Origin: Echria macrotheca
Taxonomy: Eukaryota > Ascomycota > Sordariomycetes > Sordariales > Schizotheciaceae
Assembly: GCA_030411725.1 (NCBI GenBank)
Contig: MU839830.1
Span: 1,178,001-1,242,000, forward strand
Direction: 5' to 3'
DNA: 64,000 nt
The notes under the pieces were generated by a model. The model ran no database searches and had not been told where the DNA came from. It was given only the letters and a program-made list of their open reading frames with translations. Every line of letters starts with the position of its first letter. Position 1 is the stretch's first letter. The translations under genes were made by a program, and so were the position numbers. Positions 1-11,052 of this stretch are shown here, piece by piece.

Positions 1-1362
1 CGGGGAACCCCTCCACGCCGCCCCAATCTTCGCCGGCGTCCTTTCGGCGTGCTCGAACCCCCCAGACTCCCTGAGACCGGGCAGCGCCGCCCCCACGCCA
101 CGCCGAATCGCTGGTTATTTGGCAGGTCTGCCCGAGAGCCTGCACCGGACCCCGTCGGCCAGCTTGACCTTGAATGCCTGCTCTTTTTTTCGCACCTGCT
201 CCACCTTCCCGCTTGGCTTGAGATGCAGCAATTTTGTCCATCAACAAAAAATGGTCCCGGGCTTTCTGGGTGGCCTCCCGATGTTCTGGTCCGATCAAGT
301 TTGTGCGATTTTTCCTGGTGTGTGCCACCCGGGTCCGTCAACGGCAGATGAGGGATTCCTTCCATCTGCGCCCCACGATCGAGTGGCGGGAGAAAACTTC
401 TCTGCGCTCTCTGCAATTCGAACCTGCGCGGCGCTGTGAGTAAGGAAGTCTCGACCCCTGCTTCGCCTTCTCCGTCTAGCCCAGCGTCGCCGTCAACCAA
501 CCCGAACGAGTAGGTTGAAGTAGGGTCATGTACTTTGTAGTACCTAATCCAGTGTGGGCTATAATTCGGTCGCCTATTCAAGTCCGCTCACCGTCTTCTT
601 TTCCAACTTGGTTCCTGGCTTGCTCATTTTCTCCCGTCTTGCTCAAATGGACGTAGAGATTGAGTTCGAGCGGCCACGTCGTGTCAAGCTCTGATTACAA
701 GTTGTGGTGCGTTCGAAACCCACATCGGCGTGCGTGCTCGTCATAACACTGGGCTGAGTGTCAGCGGATGTCATGACCGGGCTTCACTGGCGGTCGCGAA
801 GGGAGCTTCAAGACATCAGCCACTCCCAGCCAAGGTCTTCCCCACATTCTGTGATCCAATCCATCCCACGTTCGTGTTCTCCCAGAAAGCTTCCCTAAGC
901 TTCCAACCCTAGGTACTTCGCCTTCACCTGTGGATACTTGGGATACTTTGACAGACACCTTCCCGGCGCCGACACACACACGCCCTCCCATGCGTGGTGG
1001 GGTCAAGCCGTCATGATTTGGGACGAGCTCTGACTGTCTCCAGACCAGCGCACCAATGGGATCAATCTCTTAGTGAAGGCTTCAAGCCGCCCTGCTGCCC
1101 TGGCCAGTGTACTTTGGTACACACGCCGCGTGGTACAGTACTTAGCTGCGGTAGGTACCTGGCCGCTAAAATAGGAGCATGTTGGCCCCCCCCCTCGCTC
1201 CGTTCTCAGCCCACGGCAGCTCGCCCATCACCCGCACAGCGGGAAATCACTGAAAATTCGAGCGCCTTTTAGTACCCCCTAGCCTGTCACCTGGTACTGC
1301 TGGGAAAAGTTTTAGGTCATCGCTGCCAGGTCTTACTTCCCTCGCTCGCTGAAACGCTCAGG

Positions 1363-1372
1363 TATATATAAT
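1363..1372 (+). promoter_or_regulatory. TATA-box candidate
   Basis: A run reading tatatataat lies about 365 nt upstream of the gluconokinase ATG and just before a C/T-rich tract typical of fungal transcription starts. Its position and orientation are inferred; no transcript data were available. Confidence 0.4.
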
Positions 1373-1483
1373 ACCCGCGCACCGCCATCGGCTTCAATCG
1401 TTGCTAGCCCACCCCCCCTCTCAGTGTGTTTTTGTTTGGTTGGGATTTCCTCCTCTGGTCGTCCTCCTTTACTTGGGCGTGCC

Positions 1484-1513
1484 ATGGCCTCGTCTCCTTT
1501 TTCGTCGTTGTGA
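1484..1513 (+). promoter_or_regulatory. uORF 1 in the gluconokinase leader
   Basis: ATG followed by eight codons and TGA, giving a 9-residue peptide. It lies inside the presumed 5' leader, so it would be met by scanning ribosomes before the main ATG at 1736 unless it is spliced out. Whether it is translated is inference. Confidence 0.3.
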
Positions 1514-1638
1514 TAATACCGAACCTTGAAGCCGTCTCTTCGATCACCAACTCCAACGTAGTGCCTTCATCCCCGGCAAGCAGCGTCATTTACACTTGGT
1601 CTGCTGCCCTCGATCAGCACAGTTGGCGTCACCACAAC

Positions 1639-1647
1639 ATGCAATAG
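1639..1647 (+). promoter_or_regulatory. Minimal uORF (Met-Gln-stop) in the gluconokinase leader
   Basis: The sequence atg-caa-tag is a two-codon uORF 88 nt before the main ATG. Minimal uORFs can stall or drop initiating ribosomes. The effect here is only inferred, and depends on the leader being transcribed and unspliced at this point. Confidence 0.3.
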
Positions 1648-1735
1648 TCCTTGCATTGACCACCACCCTTTTCCCGAGCCCACCAACTTCCACCAGCTAC
1701 ACTGTACCTGCTCTCATCGTCCCTCATCATTCGCC

Positions 1736-2521
1736 ATGTTGTCGTGCGACTCTCCCCTCGCGATGAATGCGCAACGCCCAGCATCCCCGGCAAAGCTCGC
1801 ACCAAGTCGACAAACCCTTGCGACTGCGCCTAGTGTCGGACGGCTGCCCACGTCGGCTCTGTCTAACGGGGTCTGCGCTAATGGCGCCGTCGTCTCCAGC
1901 ACCCTGCCAGAAAAGGAACACCACATCTGGCTGGTGACGGGGCCTGCCGGTTGCGGCAAGAGTACCATAGCCAAGTTCCTGGCTAACACGCTCCATTGGC
2001 CCTACATTGAAGGTGACGAGGTGCGTCTTTTTGTCCTGACTGCCCCCATCCCCCTACTCACCAACTCTCAGTACCATCCCAAGGCGAACGTCGACAAAAT
2101 GAGTGCCGGTATTCCCCTGACGGATGCGGACCGATGGGACTGGTTGACGGCGCTCCGGGAGGCGTCCATCCATGAGCTCGATCAAGGTCATGATGGCGTC
2201 GTCTTGACCTGCTCGGCGCTCAAGCGTAAATACCGCGACGTGATCCGTGTGGCGCCGTACTTCACGCCCAATCTGCGTCTGCACTTTATCTACCTCGACG
2301 CCAACGAGGAGCTTCTCCTCTCGAGGGTTCTCGCGCGCAAGAACCACTACATGGGAGCCAACATGGTCCACAGCCAGTTCGAGGTCCTCGAGAGGCCGAC
2401 CGACGAGGAGGTCGATGTGATGAAGATTGACGTCAGCCGTCCGGTAGAGGTGGTCAAGGCCGAGGCCCTCGATCGGGTGCTCAGGACCATGGACCGGCCC
2501 AAGGCGGATGGCCAAAAATGA
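1736..2521 (+). CDS. Gluconokinase-like sugar-acid kinase
   Basis: Exons 1736-2020 and 2072-2521 give about 244 residues. The intron at 2021-2071 (51 bp, gtgcgt...ctcag) keeps the frame, so an unspliced reading adds 17 foreign residues in the middle of a conserved motif. Splicing restores GDEYHP followed by KMSAGIPLTDADRWDWL, the gluconate-binding signature of the GntK family. A Walker A loop GPAGCGKS is at residues 69-76. The family phosphorylates D-gluconate to 6-phosphogluconate with ATP, feeding the pentose phosphate pathway in the cytosol. Residues 1-60 form a low-complexity extension rich in Ala, Ser and Pro that bacterial and yeast homologs usually lack. Methionine 10 is an alternative start. 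The kinase fold is clear; gluconate as substrate is from family knowledge. Confidence 0.88.
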   Translation: MLSCDSPLAMNAQRPASPAKLAPSRQTLATAPSVGRLPTSALSNGVCANGAVVSSTLPEKEHHIWLVTGPAGCGKSTIAKFLANTLHWPYIEGDEVRLFVLTAPIPLLTNSQYHPKANVDKMSAGIPLTDADRWDWLTALREASIHELDQGHDGVVLTCSALKRKYRDVIRVAPYFTPNLRLHFIYLDANEELLLSRVLARKNHYMGANMVHSQFEVLERPTDEEVDVMKIDVSRPVEVVKAEALDRVLRTMDRPKADGQK

Positions 2522-5500
2522 CGTGCATAAAAAGAGAGAAACGCGCATTGGCTGCATGCACGCGCTGCGCTGGGGTCTTCACCCCGATCCGCCCCACCAC
2601 TGCATCGGATCAGGAGTTTCGAACCGACGTCGGCTGTTGTTGTTGTGTTGTTTCCTCTTTGCTTTTCCTTGAGGCGCATCGTGGACGGAAGGGTTGGGAA
2701 AACTTGCTTGATCTGATAATAATCGGGATGGGGATCTTTGCATTGGACAAAGCGGGCGCTGCCCGTCTTTCGTCGTCGGGCGTTAAAAAGGGTTGATACA
2801 TTCCTCAGCAAACGGTTGCAGAGGTAGCAGGTAGAAGGAACGGCAGCGAGGCTTCTTGAAGATATTTAGTTATGGACTGGTGTTGAACAGGCAGGTGCGT
2901 TTGGAGAAGTGGATGTCGGAAGTGCGAATGATGTTTGGAGCTCTGGACACGGGGTTTCTTATCTCGTCCCTCACCGCCGATCGGCCGGGACATCTTCGTT
3001 GCATTTCTCTGCATTTCCTATCTTCGCACGGCATCTTTACGCTCTGTTTTAATCTCGATGGCATCCGCATATCGTTCTTCTTGACTATTGTTGCCTTATC
3101 AATACACACATTGTCATTTTCTTCTCGATAAGAGCACGCTGATTATCTGGGATTGCGGAAGCAACCGTCGGTTTCCTACATAACGACCACTCTGCTGGTA
3201 ACACTGCACAATTGCACAATGTTCCAGACAAGACATCCCGCGACACATAACCTATCGGTTGACTCGGGTTCTTCTGGTGTTGTTTGAGATATCCCTTGGC
3301 AACCGCTGAAGTTGAAGATTTCTTTCCGCACGCCGACGACAGCTAACTTCCTGGTAGGTGACTCGAGCCAGCAGTGGCTTTAACAGAGCCAAAAGCTATT
3401 CACAAAGAATCCCACATCCCATCCGTCACCAGAACTGGTCATTCCTCGGGTCACGGTACAAGACTCACCTATTGTCACTCTCCCTCCCACTCAGCACAGC
3501 ACTTCGGCGACAGAGGGGTAGCGTCACACAAGACCAAGACCAAGGAAACACCAAGCCTGGCACGCCTGGCTACTTTACCTCGCCCTATCAGGCGATCCCA
3601 TCAAGGGATGCAGGCCGCATTTTCATGCAAGACGGACAAGACGCAAGCCTGGGCACCAACGAAATGCTGCCAGCATCGACATCGCTTGTCATATGGTGTC
3701 TTCGGATGTCTCTTTCGGAGGAATCTGGGGTTAGCTCCACCACGACACCTTCAGCTTTGGGCGAGGAGCACGGCTGTTTGAATACACCAGCAAGTCCCCA
3801 TAGGGCCGTGATCAATCACTCTGCAGGGTTGGATGTCCTTGTTCTGGATGACAGCCTTCACAAACCTTACCACCGGTTCACCCATTCAACCTGTCAAGCT
3901 TGTGTTTGGCGGTCAGTTGGCTCCAGCGTGCTAGGCACATGCAGGACATCGGAATGCCTTCGCCTTCGTCTTGATGTGCACTTTTTGTACGATGCTGCTA
4001 AACCCGCAGGTACCGATATTTGGCTCCAGCACGCGACCTTCGTATCTCATGGTCCACGGAGCCGGCAACAAATCCTCTTCAAGATGCGATGACACAAGCC
4101 ACAACCACCATCGACCTCACGCGACCAGCTCCTTCCTCTGGTATATCCTTCAGCTCGAACAGAGCTGGCCATCTACCGTCGGGGGCTCAACTGGTCGACC
4201 CGCGGCTCATCTACCGCTGTTTAAGGCACAGTTCCTAGGTGTAATTCAACAAAACCCCTTCGCTAAACGAAAGAGCTTGTAAACCTCATTCTAGGCAAGT
4301 CTTCCCCTAAGCTCTTCTAGTGGAGTCCATGTTTTTCCCTATCTCAGTTGGGATAGTTTCTAGTTTGTACGGTGGCCACGGACAAACAGCGCAAGTGCAA
4401 GACAAACGTCCAACTGGCAGGTAGTGTCGCTCAGTCACACTATTCATGGTTTGAACACTTTTGTCATTCTAATTTTCTACCTTGCGGGGAAGAAATGGCT
4501 CCAGACCCCCCACACGTAAAGTGCTTGGTGGCAGCAGCTACGAATTCCATGGAGGGGGAATGTGTCTCACCGCCTTCCGAGGGATGAATCCCCTCAACTT
4601 CATACCTGCAGCCCAGAGACGCGTATCCGAAACGGCAGGACAAAGCATGTGTGTACCACCAACACCGTTTAGAAACGGGCCTTGGCGGGTGATAGTCTGC
4701 ATCGGTTGCATTGGAAACATGGAACAATAAAAAAGAATAAGATTTATCCTCCAATCCGAGGCCAGCGAGTAGGCAGGCAGGCAGGCAGGTAACGCAGCGC
4801 AACGCAGCGTAAACGCAAGGCGAGCGAGCGGACAAGGCGGGCAGGGCGGGAAGCCGAAGTCCGGACACGGGGGAACGGGGGAGACGAGATACCCTTTTCT
4901 CGCGCCGGCCGTACCTTAGCCCACGCACATCAAGGAGATGAGGGGGGGGAAAGTGACAGGAAGGCAAACTTCGATGGGACAATGTGACCGCTTTTTGCAT
5001 CCCCCCTTCTCTCTTCCCTTTCTATTTTCACCCGTTTTCTCTCCCCTTTGGCCTTTCCAGCTACCCTTCTCAATTGTCGATCCGACTGATTACTCGCCCG
5101 GTCTCGGCGAACCGGCAGACAAAAGGCAAGCAGCTACTGTAGGGTATCATCAGCTCTGGGGACTGCCGATATACCAATCGAGTTTTTGTCGAGATGCAGA
5201 CACGATTGCAGTATGCGGAGTAACCATGCGCCATTCGAAAGTTTTCCTTGGCCGTTGGATGTATATCCTCTTATTCTTTTATTCTTCCTTCCTCGGATAC
5301 CGGATCACATACCCCCCCTTCCTCCGCTCCCCCTCCCCCACTCCAAAGCAAAAAGCCTGTGCCGGTTCCGAGTTTATTTTGTGTAAAATACCTCTTGGGA
5401 GGTACTGCTTGATTGTGTCACTGCTTGCTCGCTCGCTCGCTCGCTCGCTCCTTCGCCACATGTTCCCCCCTCTGTAAGCAGACAGTATGCTCCCTTAGTT

Positions 5501-5555
5501 GGCCAAGCAGTTAGAGAGGCGGAAACCGCCCCCATTCGCAACGCAGAAAAGGGCG
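2522..5555. other. 3-kb gene-free interval
   Basis: This is the longest interval without a supported gene. It should contain the gluconokinase 3' UTR on the left and the E2 gene 3' UTR on the right (the E2 gene reads leftward and ends at 5556). Frames of 60 to 244 codons occur, but the longest (3358-4092) starts with GTG, has no domain and no splice-joined partner. Simple repeats occur at 4771-4789 (AGGC units) and 5427-5450 (GCTC units). I could not recognise a transposon, a tRNA or a 5S gene. Confidence 0.5.
5427..5450 (+). repeat. (GCTC)6 microsatellite
   Basis: Six perfect tandem copies of gctc, in the presumed 3' flank of the E2 gene. It is a likely length-polymorphic site with no coding role. 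Confidence 0.9.
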
Positions 5556-7135
5556 CTAGCGCAGATGCATGACCATGACGTCTGGTTCCTCAACGATGGT
5601 CCTCACTACCTCAGCGGCCCGGGCCATGGTAGCACCATCGACGACCCGGTGATCGGCGCTCCAGCTAAAGTTGCACACCTGCCTCTTGACCACCTTGTCC
5701 TCCTCGCCCGGCACCGTCGAGAAGGCCGGGACGGTGCGCATCCGCCCGATGCCCAGGATGGCGACCTCACGCTCGACCACGACGGGCGACAGGTAGGTGC
5801 CGCCGATGCTGCCAATGTTGCTCACCGTGATGGTGCCACCGGCCATGTCCTGCGGCGAGAGCCTGCCGGCCACGGCGAGTGTCTGCAGCCGGGCGAGCTC
5901 GGCAGCGATGCCGAGGACGTTGAGGCTGCCGACGTTCTTGATGACGGGGACCAGCAGACCCTGGGGCGTGTCCATGGCCACGCCGATATTGTGCTGGCTG
6001 CGCAGGACCAGGGTCGGCTTGCTGCTGCCGTTGGCGCCGTTGACGTCGACGCGGGCGTTGAGGATGGGGTACTTGTACAGAGACATGGAGACGGCTTTGA
6101 TGATGAAGGGGAGGTACGAGAGTTTTCCGACCTGGCTGTCGTTCAGGCCCGACTTTGCCAGGACTCTGTTGAGACGGGTGCGTAGCTCGACGAGCGAGGT
6201 GAAGTCGACCTCGTCGGCGTAGAGGAAGTGGGGGATATTAAGGGAGCGGGTCATGGTCTTGAACATCATCTCCTGTGTCCTCGTCATGGCCATTGGTGTC
6301 TCCTGCTGGGGCCCGAGAGCTGTGGTCGGTGGTGATGAGAGAGGCACGGGTTCGGGTGTGCTCCTCGAAGGGGGCGTCGTCTGTGTAGCTGTCGAGCCTC
6401 TCTTGTCCACGAACCTGTAGATATCCTCCTTCGATACCCGCCCGTCCTTGCCGGTCCCAGGCACATGTGAAATTTCCACGCCGAGTTCCTTGCACAGATG
6501 TCTTGTCGCGGGGGTAGCCAGCGCCGCGTGCTTTCCTGGTTGTATTATCGGAGCCGCCTGTTCACCTTCTCTTGGAGTTTGTTCCCGAGCTGGAGGTATC
6601 GGCTCAGCCTGTATCGAGGGAGTCGCCTTTGGCACCTCGGGCTGCTGAGGTGCTGGCTCAGGAGGTGTCAGAGCCTCGATATCCTCTTTTTTCACGTCTC
6701 CCTCGATATCGATGTCAACGAACGGCTTGCCGACCTTGGCCATATCCCCAGTATCGTAGTAGAGCTTCTTGACCACGCCGGCGAAGCGGCTCGTGATTTC
6801 GACCGACGCCTTGTCGCTCTGGACCTCGCATAGCGGCGAAAACTCTTCGACGCGCGCCCCCGGCTCGACGAACCATTGGATCACTTCGCACTCGACGATG
6901 CCTGGACAGGACCGAGAGTTAGCCATTGCCTTGGCCTGCAGTTGATGCGAGACATCTTACCCTCCCCTATATCGGCCAACAACACCGGCTTGACAACGAA
7001 GCAGCTCCGCGAGGCATGGAACGACCGCGCAACAAGAAGCGGGGAGTGAGCCGAGGGTATCGTCCGTCTTGCGACTGCTCGCCGACCCATCTCACGACAG
7101 ACCCGCGCGGCGCGCGTGCTCTTCTGCCAAAACAT
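5556..7135 (-). CDS. Dihydrolipoyl transacylase, E2 of the branched-chain 2-oxo acid dehydrogenase complex
   Basis: Exon 1 is 7135-6961 and exon 2 is 6901-5556; the 59-bp intron 6902-6960 has gtaaga...cag ends. The product is about 506 residues. The N terminus is Arg-rich, ends near RSFHASRS and lacks acidic residues, as in a mitochondrial presequence. A single lipoyl domain follows, with the lipoyl lysine at K89 (in SDKAS). Then come a Pro-rich linker, a peripheral subunit-binding domain near residues 190-230, a second linker and the acyltransferase domain ending in DHRVVDG (His476, Asp480 catalytic). One lipoyl domain and the length fit the branched-chain E2 better than pyruvate E2. It transfers isobutyryl, isovaleryl or 2-methylbutyryl groups to CoA in Leu/Ile/Val breakdown. 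It is divergent from atp10, 372 bp apart. Confidence 0.9.
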
Positions 7136-7507
7136 AGTGACAAGATTAATTCTATGATGTTTAGAGATCCAGAATAAACATCCTCTAGAGTCAATTGACA
7201 ATTCTATTTCCTAGTAATTCCTTTCCCCTCCCAAACATTCCTGGCATGGGTTGCTCTCTCTCGGTTTAGCTGGCTTCCAGCGGCTTAACACTCAGTGACC
7301 CGATGACGTGAGGCCGGGGGGACAACTCCCCGCGGATAGCCGAGCTTGGCGGACGATCCGGCGCAGGGGTTGAGTTCTGGCGGTTGGCGGGGTGCGTGCC
7401 AGCTGTTGTGGGGTGTCAAACCCGTTGAGGAAACCTTGCGCGCCAAAAAAAAAGTTACCACGACGACGACCAAAACGACGGCCGGCAACACGCGCGCCGC
7501 TCCAGCC
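7136..7507. promoter_or_regulatory. Shared promoter between branched-chain E2 and atp10
   Basis: The two start codons are 372 bp apart and face away from each other. Both genes encode mitochondrial proteins. I see no clear TATA box. The half next to the E2 gene is AT-richer than its surroundings. Co-regulation is inference from the arrangement. Confidence 0.45.
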
Positions 7508-8607
7508 ATGATCACGAGGACGACTTCCTGGGTAGTCACCGGGCTGCTCTGCCAATGCAGACCCAGACCATTCAGCATATCCTACCGACGGCTCGCCGAA
7601 CAGCCACCACCGCCGCCCAAATCGGCTCCAACCCCGGCGCCGGCGCCGGCATCCATCCTCGATGCCGCAAAACCAGCAGCCGCCGAGAGCCCGCTCGCCC
7701 ACGCCCCGCGGTCCTACGGCAAGAAATTCGAGAACTTCACGCCGACACCACTGAGCAGACCAATCGGTCTACACCACCCCCCCGAGGCGGGCGAGAACAC
7801 GGGCGTGGACAATCGTTCCCTGCAGCAGCGGCGCGATGACTTTGTCAACTACGAGAAACACCTGAAGCGGCGGGAGGAGCTGTAAGTGTTTCTGTCCCTC
7901 TCTCCCCTCCTCTCTCCCTATTTGCTGTGTTCTAATTGTGTGCGCGCGTGGACAGAAAATCCAAAATGGCCCGCCCCTACTTCCGCGACTGGCGCAACAT
8001 GCAATTCCACAAGGGCAAGACGTTCCTCGCGCCCCCGCGCCTCTTCAAGGCCGACCTGTCGCTGTACTTCCCCAACCTGCACGGCCGGACACTCTCGCGG
8101 ACCAACGCGGACACGACGCCGCTCCTTGTCGGGCGTGCCTCCGTCGTGACCATCTTTAGCAGCATGTGGGCTGAGCGGCAGGCGGCGAGTTTTGTCTCCA
8201 AGGACGCAAACCCGGGACTGCACGAGGCTCTCGATTCCTCGGGAGGTCGCGCGCAGCTGGTCCAGGTCAACGTCGAGGAAGACCCGCTCAAGGCGTTCCT
8301 GGTGCGCATGTTTTCCGGCTCGCTGAAGCGGAGGGTCGGGAAGGAGAATTGGGAGAGGTATTTCTTGGTGCGCAAGGGCATCACCGACGAGATACGCGAG
8401 GCGATTGGTGTGTTGAACTCCAAGGTTGGGTATACGTATCTCGTCGATCATAATTGTCGGATTCGCTGGGCGGGAAGCGGTGATGCCGATCCGGGGGAGA
8501 GGGAGGCGCTTGTCAAGGGGGTGCAGCGGATTCTGGAGGAGATGGAGAAGGAGAAGGTTAGTGAGAGCTTTGTGCCCAAGACGGTTGCGAAGAAGGCGAT
8601 CCAATAA
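7508..8607 (+). CDS. Mitochondrial ATP synthase assembly factor Atp10
   Basis: Exons 7508-7881 and 7956-8607 (intron 7882-7955, gtaagt...gacag) give 341 residues. The joined reading passes through RREELKSKMARPYFRDW, restoring a continuous conserved block. Residues 1-35 are basic with no acidic residue up to that point, like a matrix presequence, followed by a Pro/Ala linker. The rest matches the Atp10 family, with the conserved regions RPYFRDWRNMQ near residue 130 and YLVDHNCRIRWAGSGDA near the C terminus. In yeast Atp10 escorts subunit a (Atp6) during Fo assembly at the inner membrane. Upstream in-frame GTG-started sequence exists, but this ATG fits the presequence. Stop at 8605-8607. Confidence 0.88.
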
Positions 8608-9051
8608 GGTATATATATATGTATGGGGGAGGATGTGTACGACTATGTGTGATACCCTGTTTATGTATTACTCCCACTAGAAGAGTCTGTATAGACAAGA
8701 TGGATATTCTGATGACTATCATTAGTTGGCCCTAATGATTCTTGTACTGTACACTACCTGTCTGGAAGATACAGGAAGCACAAACCGGCCATGCGTCGAG
8801 TTGATAATTGATGATGGGTATAAACAGCCATATATACAGACCAAGACGGTCCCTCGCACATATCCACGTTCCGCTCGCGAAACAGAACAACTCTTAGGTG
8901 AGAGCATGTTGTGAACTCCCCAACGCCGATTCCACACGATGCTATCCTTACCCGTCACCTGGGTCAACCGTCCATCCCGCGGAAATCACCCTCCTCTAAG
9001 CCAGCATTTTACAAGCCTCCCCCCCTCTACCAAGGGCACCGGGTGATCATC
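8608..9051. other. Convergent spacer between atp10 and gos1
   Basis: About 440 bp that should hold the 3' UTRs of the two convergent genes. A short tatatata run lies just after the atp10 stop. Nothing else is recognisable. Confidence 0.5.
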
Positions 9052-9838
9052 TCATGAAAAGAACCAAAAGACCAAGAAACAAAACGCGATAAAACTCCCC
9101 ATGATAATCCCATCCCTCCTTTTCTTGGCCGAGATCCGCCCAATCAGCGAATTGATCCCGGGCACCTGGCTAGCAGCATGCCCGATGCGCCGGTTGATGC
9201 GCGCGAGCACGTCGGCCTGCACGCGGAAGTTTTCCTGCACCGCGTACGCCTGGCTCAGCACGCTGTCGGCCGCATCGTGGCTGCGGTCGATGCCCCGCCG
9301 CTCGTCGAGCATGTACTCGGCCTCGGGGTTGGCGGTGCGGTACGCCGAGATGTCGTCGCGCACGCTGCCGAGGAGGTTGTGCCGGTCGCGGACCTCGGCC
9401 AGCTTAGACCGGAGCCGGGCGAGGTCGCGCCGGTGGTCGGACAGCTTGTCGCGCAGGAGCGAGAGGTTGGATTGTTTGAGGGCTGAGGAGCCGAGGGAGG
9501 ATTCTGAGTCGAGGATGCGTGTTAGGTGGGCTATTACTGTGTCTCGCTTTTGGGCTTGTTAGTGGGTTTGGTGGGTTGAGAGGAGTATATAGGGAGGAGG
9601 AGGTATACCTTTTCGAGAAGGTCTTGGAGCTTGGTCTCGGTGGCTTTTTCATCCTCGGTCGGTTTCGCGGCGATGGTGGATTGTGTTGAGAACTGCGAGT
9701 ACGTGTGCAAGAGGGTCTCTGTCTATAATGACAGTCAGTTGAGTCTCTTGTCTAGAGAGTAACCCAGGGCCGTACCTGGCTCTCCAACGTCCGGGCCTGT
9801 TGCCGGAGCTGGGCCCAGCCTTGGGCCGAAGATGCCAT
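9052..9838 (-). CDS. gos1: Golgi Qb-SNARE Gos1 (GS28 type)
   Basis: Three exons, 9838-9776, 9722-9609 and 9546-9052, give 223 residues, the same length as yeast Gos1. Introns are 9723-9775 and 9547-9608; the second ends in AAG and not CAG or TAG. The protein starts MASSAQGWAQLRQQ, has a long helical N-terminal part, a SNARE helix near residues 130-195 and a C-terminal anchor of about 17 hydrophobic residues ending FWFFS. There is no signal peptide, so it is tail-anchored with the SNARE motif in the cytosol. The family acts in retrograde and intra-Golgi fusion with Sed5 and Ykt6. Identity is supported by length, layout and the tail sequence. Confidence 0.88.
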
Positions 9839-11052
9839 GTCTCTCTCGCTCGTCCGCTCGCGCTCGGGATTACAGGAAAGAGTCCCGCGGGGGATGCATC
9901 CGAAATAGGCTGCCCTTGGCAATCAAATGGAAAATAGAAAGCTGTCGGTTCAGGGTTGTCGCAGGTCGTATGTTCAGAGGGTTGATGATGACTTCTCTTG
10001 AAAGGGGACCAGCCGCCCGAACCCGTCAGCCACAGGAGACGTCTCTGCTGTGGCAGCCGACAAACGGCTGCGTGGCGGCTGCAGCCGGCGGCAGCCTGCG
10101 GAAGCCCGCTGTGTACTCCGTATAGCGATATGCATCAAATGGATACCGGAGTGAAGACCCGCTTTCGGCCCCGGGTCTGGAGTCGTCCACAGATTCCCCG
10201 GATCCAATCATAACTTGCAGAGAATCGAAACCGGAAGGAGATTATGGAGAACTGCTGAGGAACTGTTGGAGAACTCGAAATGTGTTTATCACAATGTGTT
10301 TACCACAGGAAGAATCACTCATGTTTCTTACCTGTCGCCCTGTTCAGATCACTTCTGGGTATTCGCAACCCCTAACCAATTTTCGATACTCAACCTTCTA
10401 TAAAGCACTGAAATCGATGATACATATGAACCACCCATACAATCGTATTCAGTGTCAACCTGGCTTCGCTCCTTCCAGACTTCTTTGCAATCCCTGATCC
10501 ATGGGCATTCAAGATCGGTACCTGTAGAAAGCCATTTGCTGGGATAATCGCTCTACAAGCAAAGTTGAGATCGAAGTTCAAGACGAGTGTATGCTCTAGA
10601 ACAGCCGGCGACCAAGTGCCTGTCCGTTCTGTCCCTGGGTCCATATACAAATGCCGAGTGCCGAACCATAATGGCCATGACGTGCATGAATCTCATTATC
10701 GTGCGAGTCTCCCGGATTCCAGTCCGAATCCCATCTCTAGGAATACACACACTTCAACACCAACAAGTCGAATCGTGTCATCAAAGGTATCACATTGACA
10801 TACCGAATCTTTGCTCGGTCATCTCCCCGTGCTCGCGAGTCCATATACACTGAACTGGGCATCTGGGAGCTCTAATCGGTCGTTATTGACGGTCCTGTTC
10901 CCTGCAAAGCCCAAAGCATTTTATGATCTCTGATGACTGTAAACCCTGATTACAGACGCCGTAATGGACCGAAAAAACCTCAACGTCCAAATGCAGTTGG
11001 CCAAGCCATCCCGGAAACCGCGCCCTTCCAACCCCGAACCCCAGCATCTCGT
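9839..11052. other. Intergenic region upstream of gos1
   Basis: About 1.2 kb between the gos1 start (left) and the rpl6 stop (right), both on the minus strand. The left half should be the gos1 promoter; the right part the rpl6 3' UTR. The short frames present have no domain, repeat or codon-bias support. I see no RNA gene. Confidence 0.5.

Larger units (their letters stand above)
1..1735. other. Gene-poor leader and promoter region of the gluconokinase gene
   Basis: No ORF here begins with ATG and shows protein-like composition; the short frames are GTG/TTG-started and unrelated to any family I know. The right end holds a TATA-like box at 1363-1372 and then a pyrimidine-rich stretch, which together look like the core promoter and a leader of about 340 nt for the gene starting at 1736. 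The leader contains two short uORFs (1484-1513 and 1639-1647). A sequence near 706 resembles a tRNA B box, but no cloverleaf can be drawn. I see nothing else. Confidence 0.5.

Noticed and set aside
660..730. Possible tRNA from a B-box-like gttcgaaac
   Set aside because: No matching A box, and the acceptor and anticodon stems cannot be formed.
3358..4092. 244-codon frame in the large gene-free interval
   Set aside because: It starts with GTG, overlaps another long frame on the same strand, has no domain or ordered composition, and no splice-linked extension.
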